Part shown: in pieces, positions 15,908-24,351 of the stretch
How the letters are laid out: the number at the start of each line of letters is the position of its first letter
Numbering within the stretch: the stretch's first letter is position 1
DNA from: Streptomyces cucumeris
GTDB lineage: Bacteria; Actinomycetota; Actinomycetes; Streptomycetales; Streptomycetaceae
DNA: 64,000 bases
NCBI RefSeq assembly: GCF_024295805.1
Contig: NZ_JANCLX010000009.1
Coordinates: 58,774-122,773, forward strand
Direction of reading: 5' to 3'
Program-made: the position numbers and the translations under genes
Notes under the pieces: model-generated
What the model was told of the DNA's origin: nothing
Databases searched by the model: none
Seen by the model: the letters and a program-made list of their open reading frames with translations, nothing else

Positions 15908-18673
15908 TCAGGGGGTCAGGGCCAGCTTGTCTTCGGTCTGCTTGTCCACAGCGTCCTTTTCGAACGCCCAGGGCAGCAGCTCACCCTTGGCCCACTTGTC
16001 GGTCTGGTCCGTGTAGTGGGCGTGATAGGCGTGGCCGGAGGCACCGGTGAGGTTGATCCAGCGCGACTTGTCGAGGTCGTCCAGGTTGACGACCATCCGC
16101 ATGGACGGGACCCAGGTGACGCCGTAGCCGCCCGCCGCGTTCCAGCCGGTGGCGTTGACCGCCGCCTCGCCGCCGCCCAGGTTCCACGGGCCGCGGTTGA
16201 GCATCCACTGCACGATGCCGGGGCCCTCGGTGCCCAGCGTCTGGTTCTTCAGCGTCAGCTGGTGCAGCCTGCCCCAGCTCCAGCTGTTGATGTCCTTGCC
16301 CAGCTTGGCGGTGAGCTCCGAGCGCGCGTCCTTCATGGCGTTCTTCAGCAGCTCGTCGCGGGTGTCCGAACCGGGGTTGAGACGGGATTCCGGCGACTTC
16401 CACCAGTGGTTGCGCGGCTCCTTGAGGATCTTGCGCACCACCTCGTACCAGCGGTCACCGCCGTCGGGCTGAGCCATGTCCGGGTCGCGCTCACCGCACT
16501 CGCGCACCAGCCGGGTGTTGCCGTCCAGGTCCTCCAGCGGACCGGAGTCGCCGGCCGGGCGCACCCGCAGGCACTGGCCCTCGACCCGCAGCTCCTTGGG
16601 GAGCTTGTTGCCGAAGGCGAGCATCAGGGTGTTGCGCCAGACGGCGTTGAAGTACGCGGCGGCCGCCGAATCGGAGTCCTGGGTGTAGTCCCAGCTCTCC
16701 AGCAGCTTCTGGGCCTCGCGGACGTAGTCGTCCTTGATGTCGATCTTCAGCAGGTAGGGCGTCAGCAGCTTGGCGATCTCACTGCTGTCGTCCATCTGCA
16801 TGGACTGCATGTCCTCGGTGGAGACCTTGCCGCCGTCCTTGATCTTGGACTCGATCAGATCGGTGATGCGCTGGCTGCGCGCGCCGTAACCCCAGTCGTC
16901 CGTCAGCAGGTAGGGGTACTTCTCCTTGTCGACCACGGCCTGGTTGGCGGTGACGATGTAGCCGCGCTTGGGGTTGAGCTCCCAGGGGAGCGCCGACTGC
17001 GGGATGTACCTGTCCCACTTGTAGCGCGAGTCCCAGCCGGGCGCCGGATAGCGGCCGTCGCCCTTGGCGCGCACCGGGATCCTGCCGGGCGCCTGGTAGC
17101 CGATGTTGCCCTTGGTGTCGGCGTAGATCAGGTTCTGCGAGGGGACCGCGAAGTCACGGGCGGCCGTGCGGAACTCGGTGAAGTTCCGGGCGGTGTTGAG
17201 CCCGAAGACGGCGTCCATGCTGTTGGACGGGGACAGCGCGGTCCATTTCAGGGCCACCGCGTAGCCGTCGCCGCGGTCGGGGGCCACGTCGTCCGCGCCC
17301 CTGCCCACCGGGGCGCTCTTGCCGACGCCGGTCAGCTCGTCGTCGCGGTCGGAGACGATCGGCCCGTTGTTGCTGGTGCGGACGGTGATGGTCCGGCTCT
17401 TGCCGCCCGCGACCTTGATGGTCTCCTCACGGGTGGCGAAGGGCTTCTGCTTGCCGTCGTAGAGGTAGCTGTCCGCCGTGACCTTCTCCAGGTAGAGGTC
17501 GCTGACGTCGGCGCCCAGATTGGTCATGCCCCAGCTGATGTCCCGGTTGTGACCTATGACCACGCCCGGCATACCGGAGAAGGTGAAGCCCGCGGTGTCG
17601 TACGGGCAGGCCTTGCTGAGCTGCTTGCAGTGCAGACCCATCTGGTACCAGACGGACGGAAGCTGCGGGGCGAGGTGCGGATCGTTGGCCAGCAGCGGTT
17701 TGCCGGTGGTCGTGTACCTGCCGTCGATGACCCAGGAGTTGGAGCCGATACCGGTGCCGTTCGGGCCGAGCAGCGCGGGGATCTTGTCCAGGGTCTTGGA
17801 GAGCGAGGAGAGCCCGGTCTGAAGGCCCCGGGCGGCGCTCCCGGCGCCGGGGGCCGTACCGGTACCGCCCGCGCCACTGGTGCCGCCCGTGCTCGACGCC
17901 TTGGGGTCGAACCGGCGGGTCGCCGGGTCCAGCGCGCCGCCCTGGACGATCGGCTTGTTCCGGCCGTACGGGTACGACGGGTAGAGGTCCTCGATCTGAT
18001 CCGGGTCCAGCCTGCTGGAGGCCAGCGCGCGGTCCACCTCGTCCTGCATGTTGCCGCGCAGGTCCCAGGCCATCGCCTTGAGCCAGGCGACCGAGTCGAC
18101 CGGGGTCCACTTCTCCGGCTTGTAGCCCTCGTTCTTGAAGTCCAGCGCCGCGTACTCGACGGACAGATCCTCGCCCGAGTGGTCCTTGAGGTAGGCGTTG
18201 ACCCCGTCGGAGTAGGCCCGCAGGTACTTCTTGGTGGCGGGCGACAGCTTGGTCTCGTACTCCTTCTTGGCCACCCGGTGCCAGCCCAGGGTGCGCAGGA
18301 ACGCGTCGGTCTCCACCTGGCCGGATCCGAACATCTCCGACAGCCGCCCGGACGTCATATGACGACGGACGTCCATCTCCCAGAAGCGGTCCTGGGCCTG
18401 GACGAACCCCTGGGCGCGGAACAGGTCCTCGGGGGTGCCGGCGTAGATCTGGGGTATCCCGTAGCCGTCACGTTTGACCTCGACGGGTCCCGAGAGCCCC
18501 TTCAGCTGAAGCGATCCCGTGGTCTCCGGGAAGGAGGCGCGCACGGTACTGATGCTCCAGTACGTGCCGTAGCCGACGCCTCCGACGAGCAGCAGCACGA
18601 CTGCGATCACGATCAGGCGGAGGCGTCGGCTCTTCTTCTTTTTGGGAGAAGAGCCGGTTTTGTTGGCGGGCAT
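15908..18673 (-). CDS. Penicillin acylase family N-terminal nucleophile hydrolase
   Basis: The 921-residue protein has a Lys-rich start (KKKKSRRLRL) followed by one membrane helix (residues about 20-39) that anchors it or acts as an export signal. Residues about 60-300 correspond to the alpha chain and linker. The beta chain should start at Ser311 in GIG-SNSWVIDG, the autocatalytic cleavage site and nucleophile, and LLANDPHL follows as in family members. These enzymes hydrolyse amides such as penicillins or acyl-homoserine lactones. A GAAGGA site precedes the ATG at 18673. A Gly/Thr/Ala-rich segment at about 261-282 is a probable linker removed on processing. The natural substrate is unknown. 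Confidence 0.9.
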   Translation of the reverse strand: MPANKTGSSPKKKKSRRLRLIVIAVVLLLVGGVGYGTYWSISTVRASFPETTGSLQLKGLSGPVEVKRDGYGIPQIYAGTPEDLFRAQGFVQAQDRFWEMDVRRHMTSGRLSEMFGSGQVETDAFLRTLGWHRVAKKEYETKLSPATKKYLRAYSDGVNAYLKDHSGEDLSVEYAALDFKNEGYKPEKWTPVDSVAWLKAMAWDLRGNMQDEVDRALASSRLDPDQIEDLYPSYPYGRNKPIVQGGALDPATRRFDPKASSTGGTSGAGGTGTAPGAGSAARGLQTGLSSLSKTLDKIPALLGPNGTGIGSNSWVIDGRYTTTGKPLLANDPHLAPQLPSVWYQMGLHCKQLSKACPYDTAGFTFSGMPGVVIGHNRDISWGMTNLGADVSDLYLEKVTADSYLYDGKQKPFATREETIKVAGGKSRTITVRTSNNGPIVSDRDDELTGVGKSAPVGRGADDVAPDRGDGYAVALKWTALSPSNSMDAVFGLNTARNFTEFRTAARDFAVPSQNLIYADTKGNIGYQAPGRIPVRAKGDGRYPAPGWDSRYKWDRYIPQSALPWELNPKRGYIVTANQAVVDKEKYPYLLTDDWGYGARSQRITDLIESKIKDGGKVSTEDMQSMQMDDSSEIAKLLTPYLLKIDIKDDYVREAQKLLESWDYTQDSDSAAAAYFNAVWRNTLMLAFGNKLPKELRVEGQCLRVRPAGDSGPLEDLDGNTRLVRECGERDPDMAQPDGGDRWYEVVRKILKEPRNHWWKSPESRLNPGSDTRDELLKNAMKDARSELTAKLGKDINSWSWGRLHQLTLKNQTLGTEGPGIVQWMLNRGPWNLGGGEAAVNATGWNAAGGYGVTWVPSMRMVVNLDDLDKSRWINLTGASGHAYHAHYTDQTDKWAKGELLPWAFEKDAVDKQTEDKLALTP

Positions 18674-18925
18674 CGCTGTCCTTCGAGGGGCAGGGTGGTC
18701 CTGGAGTGCTGGAGCAACCATAGGCGCAGCGCTGACTCCACCCCTACGCGGAGTCATGACTGACGCCGAGCACCGGCCATCGGACCGGGCGCTACGCCCC
18801 GGCCCACCACCCGTACCGGAGGCGCGCGTCAAGAACCCGTAAAATGTTAGGTAAGGCAATGAAGTTCCGGTCGGCCGGGCGTCGCTCACACGATCCCCGC
18901 CGCTCCCGCGAGAAAGGTTCGGCCC

Positions 18926-20416
18926 CTGACTGTCCACCACCTCAATGAACTGCTGCTGGTCTGCTCGCTCGTCCTGCTCATCGCGGTGGCGGCCGTCAGG
19001 GTCTCCTCCCGCAGCGGTCTGCCCACCCTGCTGATCTACCTCGGGATCGGCGTCGCCATCGGCCAGGACGGCATCGGGATCAAATTCGACGACGCCGAGC
19101 TGACGCAGGTGCTCGGCTACGCCGCCCTGGTCGTGATCCTCGCCGAGGGCGGTCTCGGCACGAAGTGGCAGGAGATCAAACCCGCCCTGCCGATGGCGGC
19201 GGCCCTGTCCACCGTCGGTGTCGCGGTGAGCGTGGGGGTCACCGCGGCGGCGGGGCACTACGTGGTGGGTCTGGACTGGCGGCAGGCGCTGATCATCGGC
19301 GCGGTGGTGTCGTCCACGGACGCGGCGGCGGTCTTCTCGGTGCTGCGCAAGGTGCCGCTGCCCAAGAAGCTCACGGGCGCCCTGGAGGCCGAATCCGGCT
19401 TCAACGACGCCCCGGTGGTGATCCTGGTCGTGGCCTTCTCCGCGCACGGCCCCATCGACCCCTGGTACGTGATGCTGGGCGAGATCACCCTGGAGCTCGC
19501 GATCGGCGCGGTGATCGGACTCGCCATCGGCTGGCTCGGCGCGTACGGCCTGCGGCATGTGGCGCTGCCCGCTTCCGGCCTCTACCCGATCGCGGTGGTC
19601 GCCATCGCGGTCGTCGCCTACGCGGGCGGCGCGCTGGCCCACGGCTCCGGCTTCCTGGCGGTCTATCTCGCCTCGCTCGTCCTGGGGAACGCCCGGCTGC
19701 CGCACTGGCCCGCGACGCGCGGCTTCGCCGAAGGGCTGGGCTGGCTCGCTCAGATCGGCATGTTCGTCCTGCTCGGCCTGCTGGTGACACCGCACGAGCT
19801 GGCCGATGACATCTGGCCCGCGGTGGTCGTGGGTCTGGTGCTGACGGTGGTCGCCCGGCCCGTCTCGGTCCTGGTCAGCACGGCGCCGTTCCGGGTGCCG
19901 TGGCGGGAGAAGGCGCTGCTCTCGTGGGCCGGACTGCGGGGCGCGGTGCCCATCGTGCTGGCGACCATCCCCGTGGTCGGCGAGGTTCCCGGCAGCGGCC
20001 GGATCTTCAACATCGTCTTCGTGCTGGTGATCGTCTACACCCTGATCCAGGGGCCGACGCTGCCCTGGCTGGCCACCCGGCTGCGGCTGGGCGGCCCGGA
20101 GGAGGCGGCGGACCTCGGGATCGAGTCGGCGCCGCTGGAGCGGCTGCGCGGCCATCTGCTGTCGTTCTCCATCCCCCAGGACTCCAAGATGCACGGGGTC
20201 GAGATCGGTGAGCTGCGGCTGCCGCCCGGCGCCGCGGTCACCCTGATCGTCCGGGACAAGGCCAGCTTCGTTCCGCTGCCCTCGACGGTGCTGCGGCGCG
20301 GCGACGAGCTCCTGGTGGTGGCCACGGACCCGGTGCGGGACGCGGCGGAGAAGCGGCTGCGGGCGGTGGGCCGCGGTGGCAAGCTGGCGGGCTGGCTGGG
20401 CACGGGGGGCGGCTGA
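18926..20416 (+). CDS. Potassium/proton antiporter (CPA1) with TrkA-C domain
   Basis: The 496-residue protein has about 12 membrane helices of the NhaP2/CvrA type, including STDAAAVFSVL and ESGFNDAPVVILV with the acidic residues of the ion site, and a C-terminal cytosolic TrkA-C domain (GVEIGELRLPPGAAVTLIVR...). It should exchange K+ or Na+ for H+ across the membrane. The first helix (HLNELLLVCSLVLLIAVAAV) is complete only if translation starts upstream of the GTG at 18986. An in-frame CTG at 18926 with AGAAAGG 8 bases before it is the best candidate, a rare start codon. It is divergent from the penicillin acylase gene. Confidence 0.85.
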   Translation: MTVHHLNELLLVCSLVLLIAVAAVRVSSRSGLPTLLIYLGIGVAIGQDGIGIKFDDAELTQVLGYAALVVILAEGGLGTKWQEIKPALPMAAALSTVGVAVSVGVTAAAGHYVVGLDWRQALIIGAVVSSTDAAAVFSVLRKVPLPKKLTGALEAESGFNDAPVVILVVAFSAHGPIDPWYVMLGEITLELAIGAVIGLAIGWLGAYGLRHVALPASGLYPIAVVAIAVVAYAGGALAHGSGFLAVYLASLVLGNARLPHWPATRGFAEGLGWLAQIGMFVLLGLLVTPHELADDIWPAVVVGLVLTVVARPVSVLVSTAPFRVPWREKALLSWAGLRGAVPIVLATIPVVGEVPGSGRIFNIVFVLVIVYTLIQGPTLPWLATRLRLGGPEEAADLGIESAPLERLRGHLLSFSIPQDSKMHGVEIGELRLPPGAAVTLIVRDKASFVPLPSTVLRRGDELLVVATDPVRDAAEKRLRAVGRGGKLAGWLGTGGG

Positions 20417-20447
20417 GCGCGGGGTCCCTCGGCGCGCGGCGGGCCCG

Positions 20448-20530
20448 GCGGCGGCGCGTGACGGGCGGTGCGGCGGCGCGTACCGGGGGATGCGGCGGCA
20501 CGTGACGGGGGATGCGGCGGCACGTGGGAT
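20448..20530. repeat. Four-unit 22-bp tandem repeat
   Basis: Units start at 20448, 20470, 20492 and 20514 (the last one partial, 17 bases). All share GCGGCGGC(G/A)CGT; units 2 and 3 end in CGGGGGAT. The array lies just after the antiporter stop and before the promoter of fmdB. Confidence 0.8.
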
Positions 20531-20629
20531 CGATCACCGTATGGCCCGATCCAGTGGACTGACGCGCCGGAATACTGCACTATGGAACGTCGTTAGCACT
20601 CACCGAGTGAGAGTGCCAGGAGGAAGTAC

Positions 20630-21013
20630 GTGCCGACCTATCAGTACCAGTGCACCGCGTGCGGCGAGGGCCTCGAGGCGGTGCAGAAGTTCACCGACGA
20701 CGCGCTCACCGAGTGCCCCAGCTGCCAGGGACGCCTGAAGAAGGTGTTCTCCGCGGTCGGCATCGTCTTCAAGGGCTCCGGCTTCTACCGGAACGACAGC
20801 CGCTCCTCCTCCAGCAGTTCGAGCAGCGGCTCCTCGAAGGCCGCGGCGAAGAGCGACAGCGGAAGCTCGTCCTCCACGTCGTCCTCGTCCTCGGACTCCT
20901 CGTCTTCGTCGTCCGGCGGCTCCGGGTCGGGCTCCTCGACCTCGTCGGCGTCCTCCACGTCGTCGTCCGGTTCTTCGAGCTCCTCGTCGAGCAGCGCCAG
21001 CTCGGCCGCCTGA
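20630..21013 (+). CDS. FmdB-type zinc ribbon protein with Ser-rich tail
   Basis: The 127-residue protein has an N-terminal FmdB zinc ribbon (Cys8-x2-Cys11 and Cys29-x2-Cys32; PTYQYQCTACG at the start) and KKVFSAVGIVFKGSGFY, as in the family. The remaining 70 residues are a low-complexity tail of Ser with Gly and Thr. AGGAGGAAG precedes the GTG start. FmdB-like proteins are widespread and poorly understood; a regulatory or RNA/DNA-binding role has been suggested by name only. It precedes MTA phosphorylase, the SAF protein and mscL. Confidence 0.88.
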   Translation: MPTYQYQCTACGEGLEAVQKFTDDALTECPSCQGRLKKVFSAVGIVFKGSGFYRNDSRSSSSSSSSGSSKAAAKSDSGSSSSTSSSSSDSSSSSSGGSGSGSSTSSASSTSSSGSSSSSSSSASSAA

Positions 21014-21020
21014 TCTTCCT

Positions 21021-21061
21021 CGCGACACCCCGCCATCCCATGGGGACGGCGGGGTGTCGCG
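21021..21061 (+). terminator. Hairpin terminator after fmdB
   Basis: A 14-bp perfect stem (21021-21034 with 21048-21061) begins 7 bases after the fmdB stop. The loop can form a small extra CCC/GGG helix. It separates fmdB from the leaderless MTA phosphorylase gene. Confidence 0.75.
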
Positions 21062-21120
21062 CGTCTTCCCGGGGACCTGGGGGTGTCGTACCGGCCGACG
21101 GCGCTGGCTAGGGTGATCGC

Positions 21121-21969
21121 ATGGTCGAGACCAGCAACAGGCAAGCGGACATAGGGGTCATCGGGGGATCCGGGTTCTACTCGTTCCTGGACGACGTGAC
21201 CGAGATCACTGTCGAGACCCCCTATGGGGTGCCGAGCGACGCGCTCTTCATCGGCGACGTGGCGGGACGGCAGGTCGCCTTCCTCCCCCGCCACGGCCGC
21301 AAGCACCATCTGCCGCCGCACCGGATCAACTACCGCGCCAACCTCTGGGCCCTGCGCTCCCTCGGCGTACGGCAGGTCTTCGGGCCGTGCGCGGTGGGCG
21401 GGCTGCGGCCGGAGTACGGACCGGGGACGCTGCTGGTGCCGGACCAGCTCGTGGACCGCACCAAGGGGCGGGTGCAGACCTACTTCGACGGGGTACCGCT
21501 GCCGGACGGCCGCATCCCGAACGTGGTGCACACGACCTTCGCGGACCCGTACTGCCCGGTGGGGCGGAAGGCGGCCGTCGAGGCGGCGCGCGCCCGCGCG
21601 TGGGAGCCGGTGGACGGCGGGACGATGTGCGTGGTCGAGGGGCCGCGCTTCTCCACCCGGGCGGAATCGCGCTGGCATGCGGCGATGGGCTGGTCGGTGG
21701 TGGGGATGACCGGCCATCCGGAAGCCGTGCTCGCCCGTGAACTGGGGCTCTGCTACACGTCGTTGTCACTGGTGACCGACTTGGACGCGGGTGTGGAGAC
21801 GGGCGACGGGGTCACCCACACCGAAGTGATGAAGGTGTTCGGCGAGAACGTCGGACGGCTGCGCGAGGTGCTTTTCGAGGCGGTGGGAAGGCTGCCGGAG
21901 AGCTCCGGGCGGGACTGTCTGTGCACCCACGCCCATGACGGCTGGGACCTGGGGTTCGAGCTGCCGTAG
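21121..21969 (+). CDS. mtnP: S-methyl-5'-thioadenosine phosphorylase
   Basis: The 282-residue protein starts with IGVIGGSGFY (phosphate loop) and has RHGRKHHLPPHRINYRAN, GTMCVVEGPRFSTRAES and GMTGHPEAVLARELGLCY. In VTDLDAG an Asp occupies the place where 6-oxopurine phosphorylases have Asn, which favours 6-aminopurines such as methylthioadenosine. It cleaves MTA to adenine and methylthioribose-1-phosphate in methionine salvage. TAGGGT at 21109-21114 is 6 bases before the ATG with no Shine-Dalgarno site, so the mRNA is probably leaderless. Confidence 0.92.
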   Translation: MVETSNRQADIGVIGGSGFYSFLDDVTEITVETPYGVPSDALFIGDVAGRQVAFLPRHGRKHHLPPHRINYRANLWALRSLGVRQVFGPCAVGGLRPEYGPGTLLVPDQLVDRTKGRVQTYFDGVPLPDGRIPNVVHTTFADPYCPVGRKAAVEAARARAWEPVDGGTMCVVEGPRFSTRAESRWHAAMGWSVVGMTGHPEAVLARELGLCYTSLSLVTDLDAGVETGDGVTHTEVMKVFGENVGRLREVLFEAVGRLPESSGRDCLCTHAHDGWDLGFELP

Positions 21970-22153
21970 CGGGGGCTGCCGCAGGGCGGGGCGGACGGGC
22001 GGTGGGGACCGGCCGTCGCTCGCACGGGTGACCGGGTTGTGCACAGCCCGCCGGCCCGTCCACAGGCCCCGGCGGATCCGGGCGGCGACGGGCATCGTGA
22101 GGGGACCGGACGCTCCGGGCCTTCATGTACGTCACGACAGGCGGTGCTGTGCC

Positions 22154-22798
22154 ATGTCCCATCCGTCCCCCGCACTCGCGTTACCCCGCTCCGCTCCCCC
22201 GCTGAGCGCCGTTCCCCGCTTCGCTCCGGTCCGGATCGGGCGGGACGGCGGCCATCGGCTGCGGCGGGCGGTGCGGCGGCGCAGACGCCCGATGGCGGCC
22301 GGTCTGGCACTGACCGCCGCGGCGCTCGCGGCGGCGGCACCGCCCGGCCAGGGACATGGGGGCGGGGCGCCCGCGCCGGTGCCCGCCTCGGAAGAGGGCG
22401 GGCGGCGCGGTGGCCCACGGCCCGCCATGGTGGCGGCCCCGGTCCGGATCGCCGACGCCGCGGCGGTGGAACTGCTGCACCCGGGGGACCGGGTGGATGT
22501 GCTGGCCATGCCGCTGCCCGCCGCCGCTTCGGCAGGGCGGGGGCGCGGCGCCGCGGCACGGGTGGTGGCGCCGGGGGTCCGGGTCGCCCGGGTGCCCGGA
22601 GCCGCCGAGGACCGGGCGCGCGACGGTGAGCCGACGGACGAGGACGAGCGCGAGGGCGGGCTCTACGACGCCGGAGCACCGGCACCCGGCGGCGAGGACG
22701 GGGCCCTGGTGGTGCTCACCGTGCCGCGCGCGACCGCCGTGGCGCTGGCCGGCGCGGCGGCCACCTCACGGCTGGCGGTGGCCCTGTGCCCCTCCTGA
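22154..22798 (+). CDS. SAF/CpaB-like domain protein
   Basis: The 214-residue protein has an Arg-rich start, one membrane helix (AAGLALTAAALAAAA, residues about 50-64), and a mature part beginning with VAAPVRIADAAAVELLHPGDRVDVLAMP, which resembles the SAF/CpaB (RcpC) fold found in Flp pilus assembly proteins. A Gly/Glu/Asp-rich insert follows and it ends with GALVVLTVPRATAVALAGAAAT. No other pilus genes are near, so a pilus role is doubtful. It lies 93 bp before the mscL start in the same direction, a pairing I recall from other streptomycetes. Confidence 0.75.
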   Translation: MSHPSPALALPRSAPPLSAVPRFAPVRIGRDGGHRLRRAVRRRRRPMAAGLALTAAALAAAAPPGQGHGGGAPAPVPASEEGGRRGGPRPAMVAAPVRIADAAAVELLHPGDRVDVLAMPLPAAASAGRGRGAAARVVAPGVRVARVPGAAEDRARDGEPTDEDEREGGLYDAGAPAPGGEDGALVVLTVPRATAVALAGAAATSRLAVALCPS

Positions 22799-22891
22799 TG
22801 ATCGCGCCTGGACTCTCGTCCCTGGTCCGTACGGGTGTAGGTTGCGGAACCGTCCGCTCCAGCACCGATGCGGCGAAAGAGAGGCTGTGGC

Positions 22892-23395
22892 TTGAGCGAG
22901 GAGAAGGTCCCCGAGGAGAAGAAGCAGAGCGTCATGGACGGCTTCAAAGCCTTCCTGATGCGGGGCAACGTGATCGACCTGGCTGTCGCGGTCGTGATCG
23001 GAGCCGCCTTCACCGCCGTGGTGAACTCGATCGTGAAGGGCTTGATCAATCCCATAGTCGGGGCCTTCGGCACGAAGGATCTCGAGAAGTACCGCTCGTG
23101 TCTGAAGGCGCCCTGCGAGACGAACGCGGCGGGCGAGGTCGTCCACGGCATCCCCATCATGTGGGGCACCGTGCTCTCCTCCGTGCTCACCTTCCTGATC
23201 ACCGCGGCGGTGGTGTACTTCCTGATGGTGCTGCCGATGTCGCGCTACCTGGCGCGGAAGGCGGCCCGGGAGGCGCAGGCCCAGGAGGCGCAGGCCGCAG
23301 TGGAGGCCGCCGAGATCACCTTGCTCCGCGAGATCCGCGACGAGCTGGTGGCACAGCGCGGCGGCAGCGGCTCCAGCGCCCAGGACAGGGCCTAG
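22892..23395 (+). CDS. mscL: Large-conductance mechanosensitive channel MscL
   Basis: The 167-residue protein has the canonical first membrane helix (GNVIDLAVAVVIGAAFTAVV, then NPIVGAF), a periplasmic-side loop, the second helix (VLSSVLTFLITAAVVYFLMV) and a cytoplasmic coiled helix rich in Ala, Glu and Gln. It opens under membrane tension to release solutes during hypo-osmotic shock. The TTG at 22892 is preferred over the ATG at 22868 because GAGAGG lies 7 bases before it. The extracellular loop contains two Cys (SCLKAPCE), unusual for MscL and able to form a disulfide. Confidence 0.93.
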   Translation: MSEEKVPEEKKQSVMDGFKAFLMRGNVIDLAVAVVIGAAFTAVVNSIVKGLINPIVGAFGTKDLEKYRSCLKAPCETNAAGEVVHGIPIMWGTVLSSVLTFLITAAVVYFLMVLPMSRYLARKAAREAQAQEAQAAVEAAEITLLREIRDELVAQRGGSGSSAQDRA

Positions 23396-23402
23396 CTGCG
23401 TA

Positions 23403-23591
23403 TCACAGGTGGTGGGGCGGTTTCTCGTCGAGGAACCGCGCCAGATCCGCGGCGCTGTCGGCGCCGTCGCCGCCAGGAGTCCGCTCACCCCACCCGCGGT
23501 CCGTGTCGTCCGGCGACGGCTGCGCCAGCGGATCACCGAAGATCAGCGCGGCGGCCGGATCGCGCGGTCCGGAGGCAGGGGCGGTGCTCAT
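23403..23591 (-). CDS. Small acidic conserved hypothetical protein
   Basis: The 62-residue protein ends in ADLARFLDEKPPHHL and has LIFGDPLAQPSPDDTD in its middle; I recall similar small proteins in other Streptomyces beside mscL. It has no membrane segment or known domain. It starts 3 bases after the stop of the AMP-binding fragment gene and is convergent with mscL (7-bp gap). Its acidic, Pro-rich make-up suggests a partner-binding peptide. No clear ribosome site is visible, fitting translation coupled to the upstream gene. Confidence 0.6.
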   Translation of the reverse strand: MSTAPASGPRDPAAALIFGDPLAQPSPDDTDRGWGERTPGGDGADSAADLARFLDEKPPHHL

Positions 23592-23594
23592 GGT

Positions 23595-24137
23595 TCAAGA
23601 GTACGGCCGGGGCAGCGGTTCGGTGTACCGGCCCAGCTCCTCGTGCCACCACCGGTCCCGGCCGACCTTCCAGGACACCGGGCGGGACAGCCGGTGCACC
23701 ACCAGCACCGAGCGCACCTCCGGGCAGCCGGTCAGCGCGCGGTCGACGATCTGCTTGAGCGGCTTGGGCTCGCCACAGCGCTGCTCACCGTCCGCGGTGA
23801 TGACGACCCGAGCGCCCACCTCCCTGATCCGGTCGCGCAGTTCGTGCGGGCGCAGTCCCACGGGGAGGCTGACCCGGACCACATCGAGGCGGCCGCAGGC
23901 GAGCGTGGCGATCACCGACTCGGGCACCAGCGGCAGATGGACCGCCACCCGGTCACCGGCGCGGACCCCGAGCCGGGTGAGGGCGGCCGCGGCACGGGCC
24001 GCCTGGTCGAGCAGATCCGCGTGGGTGAGCTCCTCGGTGCAGTCGGGCTCACTGATCCAGCGGAGGGCCACCCGGGCGGCCTGCCGGGGGTCGGCAGCCG
24101 GTGTGGGGAGCACCTCCGTCCGAGAGGTAAGAGGCAC
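23595..24137 (-). CDS. Truncated AMP-binding (acyl-CoA synthetase-like) protein
   Basis: The 180-residue protein matches the N-terminal third of acyl-CoA/acetyl-CoA synthetases: LTHADLLDQAARAAAALTRLGVRAGDRVAVHLPLVPESVIATLACGRLDVV in sense, ARVVITADG, and a late VSWKVGRDRWWHEEL that resembles the ACS region before the nucleotide loop. The adenylation signature (TSGTTGxPK) and all later motifs are missing, so it cannot make acyl-AMP alone. The frame is intact with normal codon bias, so it looks maintained rather than decayed. A 62-residue protein is encoded 3 bases downstream. Confidence 0.75.
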   Translation of the reverse strand: MPLTSRTEVLPTPAADPRQAARVALRWISEPDCTEELTHADLLDQAARAAAALTRLGVRAGDRVAVHLPLVPESVIATLACGRLDVVRVSLPVGLRPHELRDRIREVGARVVITADGEQRCGEPKPLKQIVDRALTGCPEVRSVLVVHRLSRPVSWKVGRDRWWHEELGRYTEPLPRPYS

Positions 24138-24351
24138 GTCGGTCTTCTTTCGAGCGGTTACGGACGGGATAACGCTCAGACTGCTGGCGAGTCATCAACG
24201 TCTGATGAACGTCCTGTATATGACGGGGCGTAGACCCCCGTGCCGCCCCGCGGCGCCGCCCCCGGGCACAGCCCTCGCGGCCGACCGTGCGCCTCGCTCC
24301 CCGAGCCTGCCACGGACCATGCCGTGGTGTCCCGTGCTACGCATACCTTCC

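Noticed and set aside
15860..18763. 967-codon plus-strand open frame opposite the penicillin acylase gene
   Set aside because: It is a high-GC shadow of the minus-strand gene: composition is Val/Gly/Leu-rich without domain motifs, while the opposite strand has a full acylase.
18845..18863. Iron-box-like sequence TTAGGTAAGGC near the antiporter
   Set aside because: Only the left half resembles the DmdR box; the right half does not pair or match, unlike the site at 41581.
18674..20194. Extension of the acylase frame upstream to 20194 (1428 codons)
   Set aside because: The extra 500 codons lie opposite the antiporter gene, and a good ribosome site and membrane anchor mark the ATG at 18673.
20448..20530. 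Tandem array considered as a CRISPR
   Set aside because: The 22-bp units are directly adjacent with no spacers, and no cas genes are present.
22786..24351. Long frame joining the mscL region to the P1 peptidase
   Set aside because: The upstream 520 codons are the shadow of mscL and of the AMP-binding gene; peptidase homology begins at the ATG at 24352.
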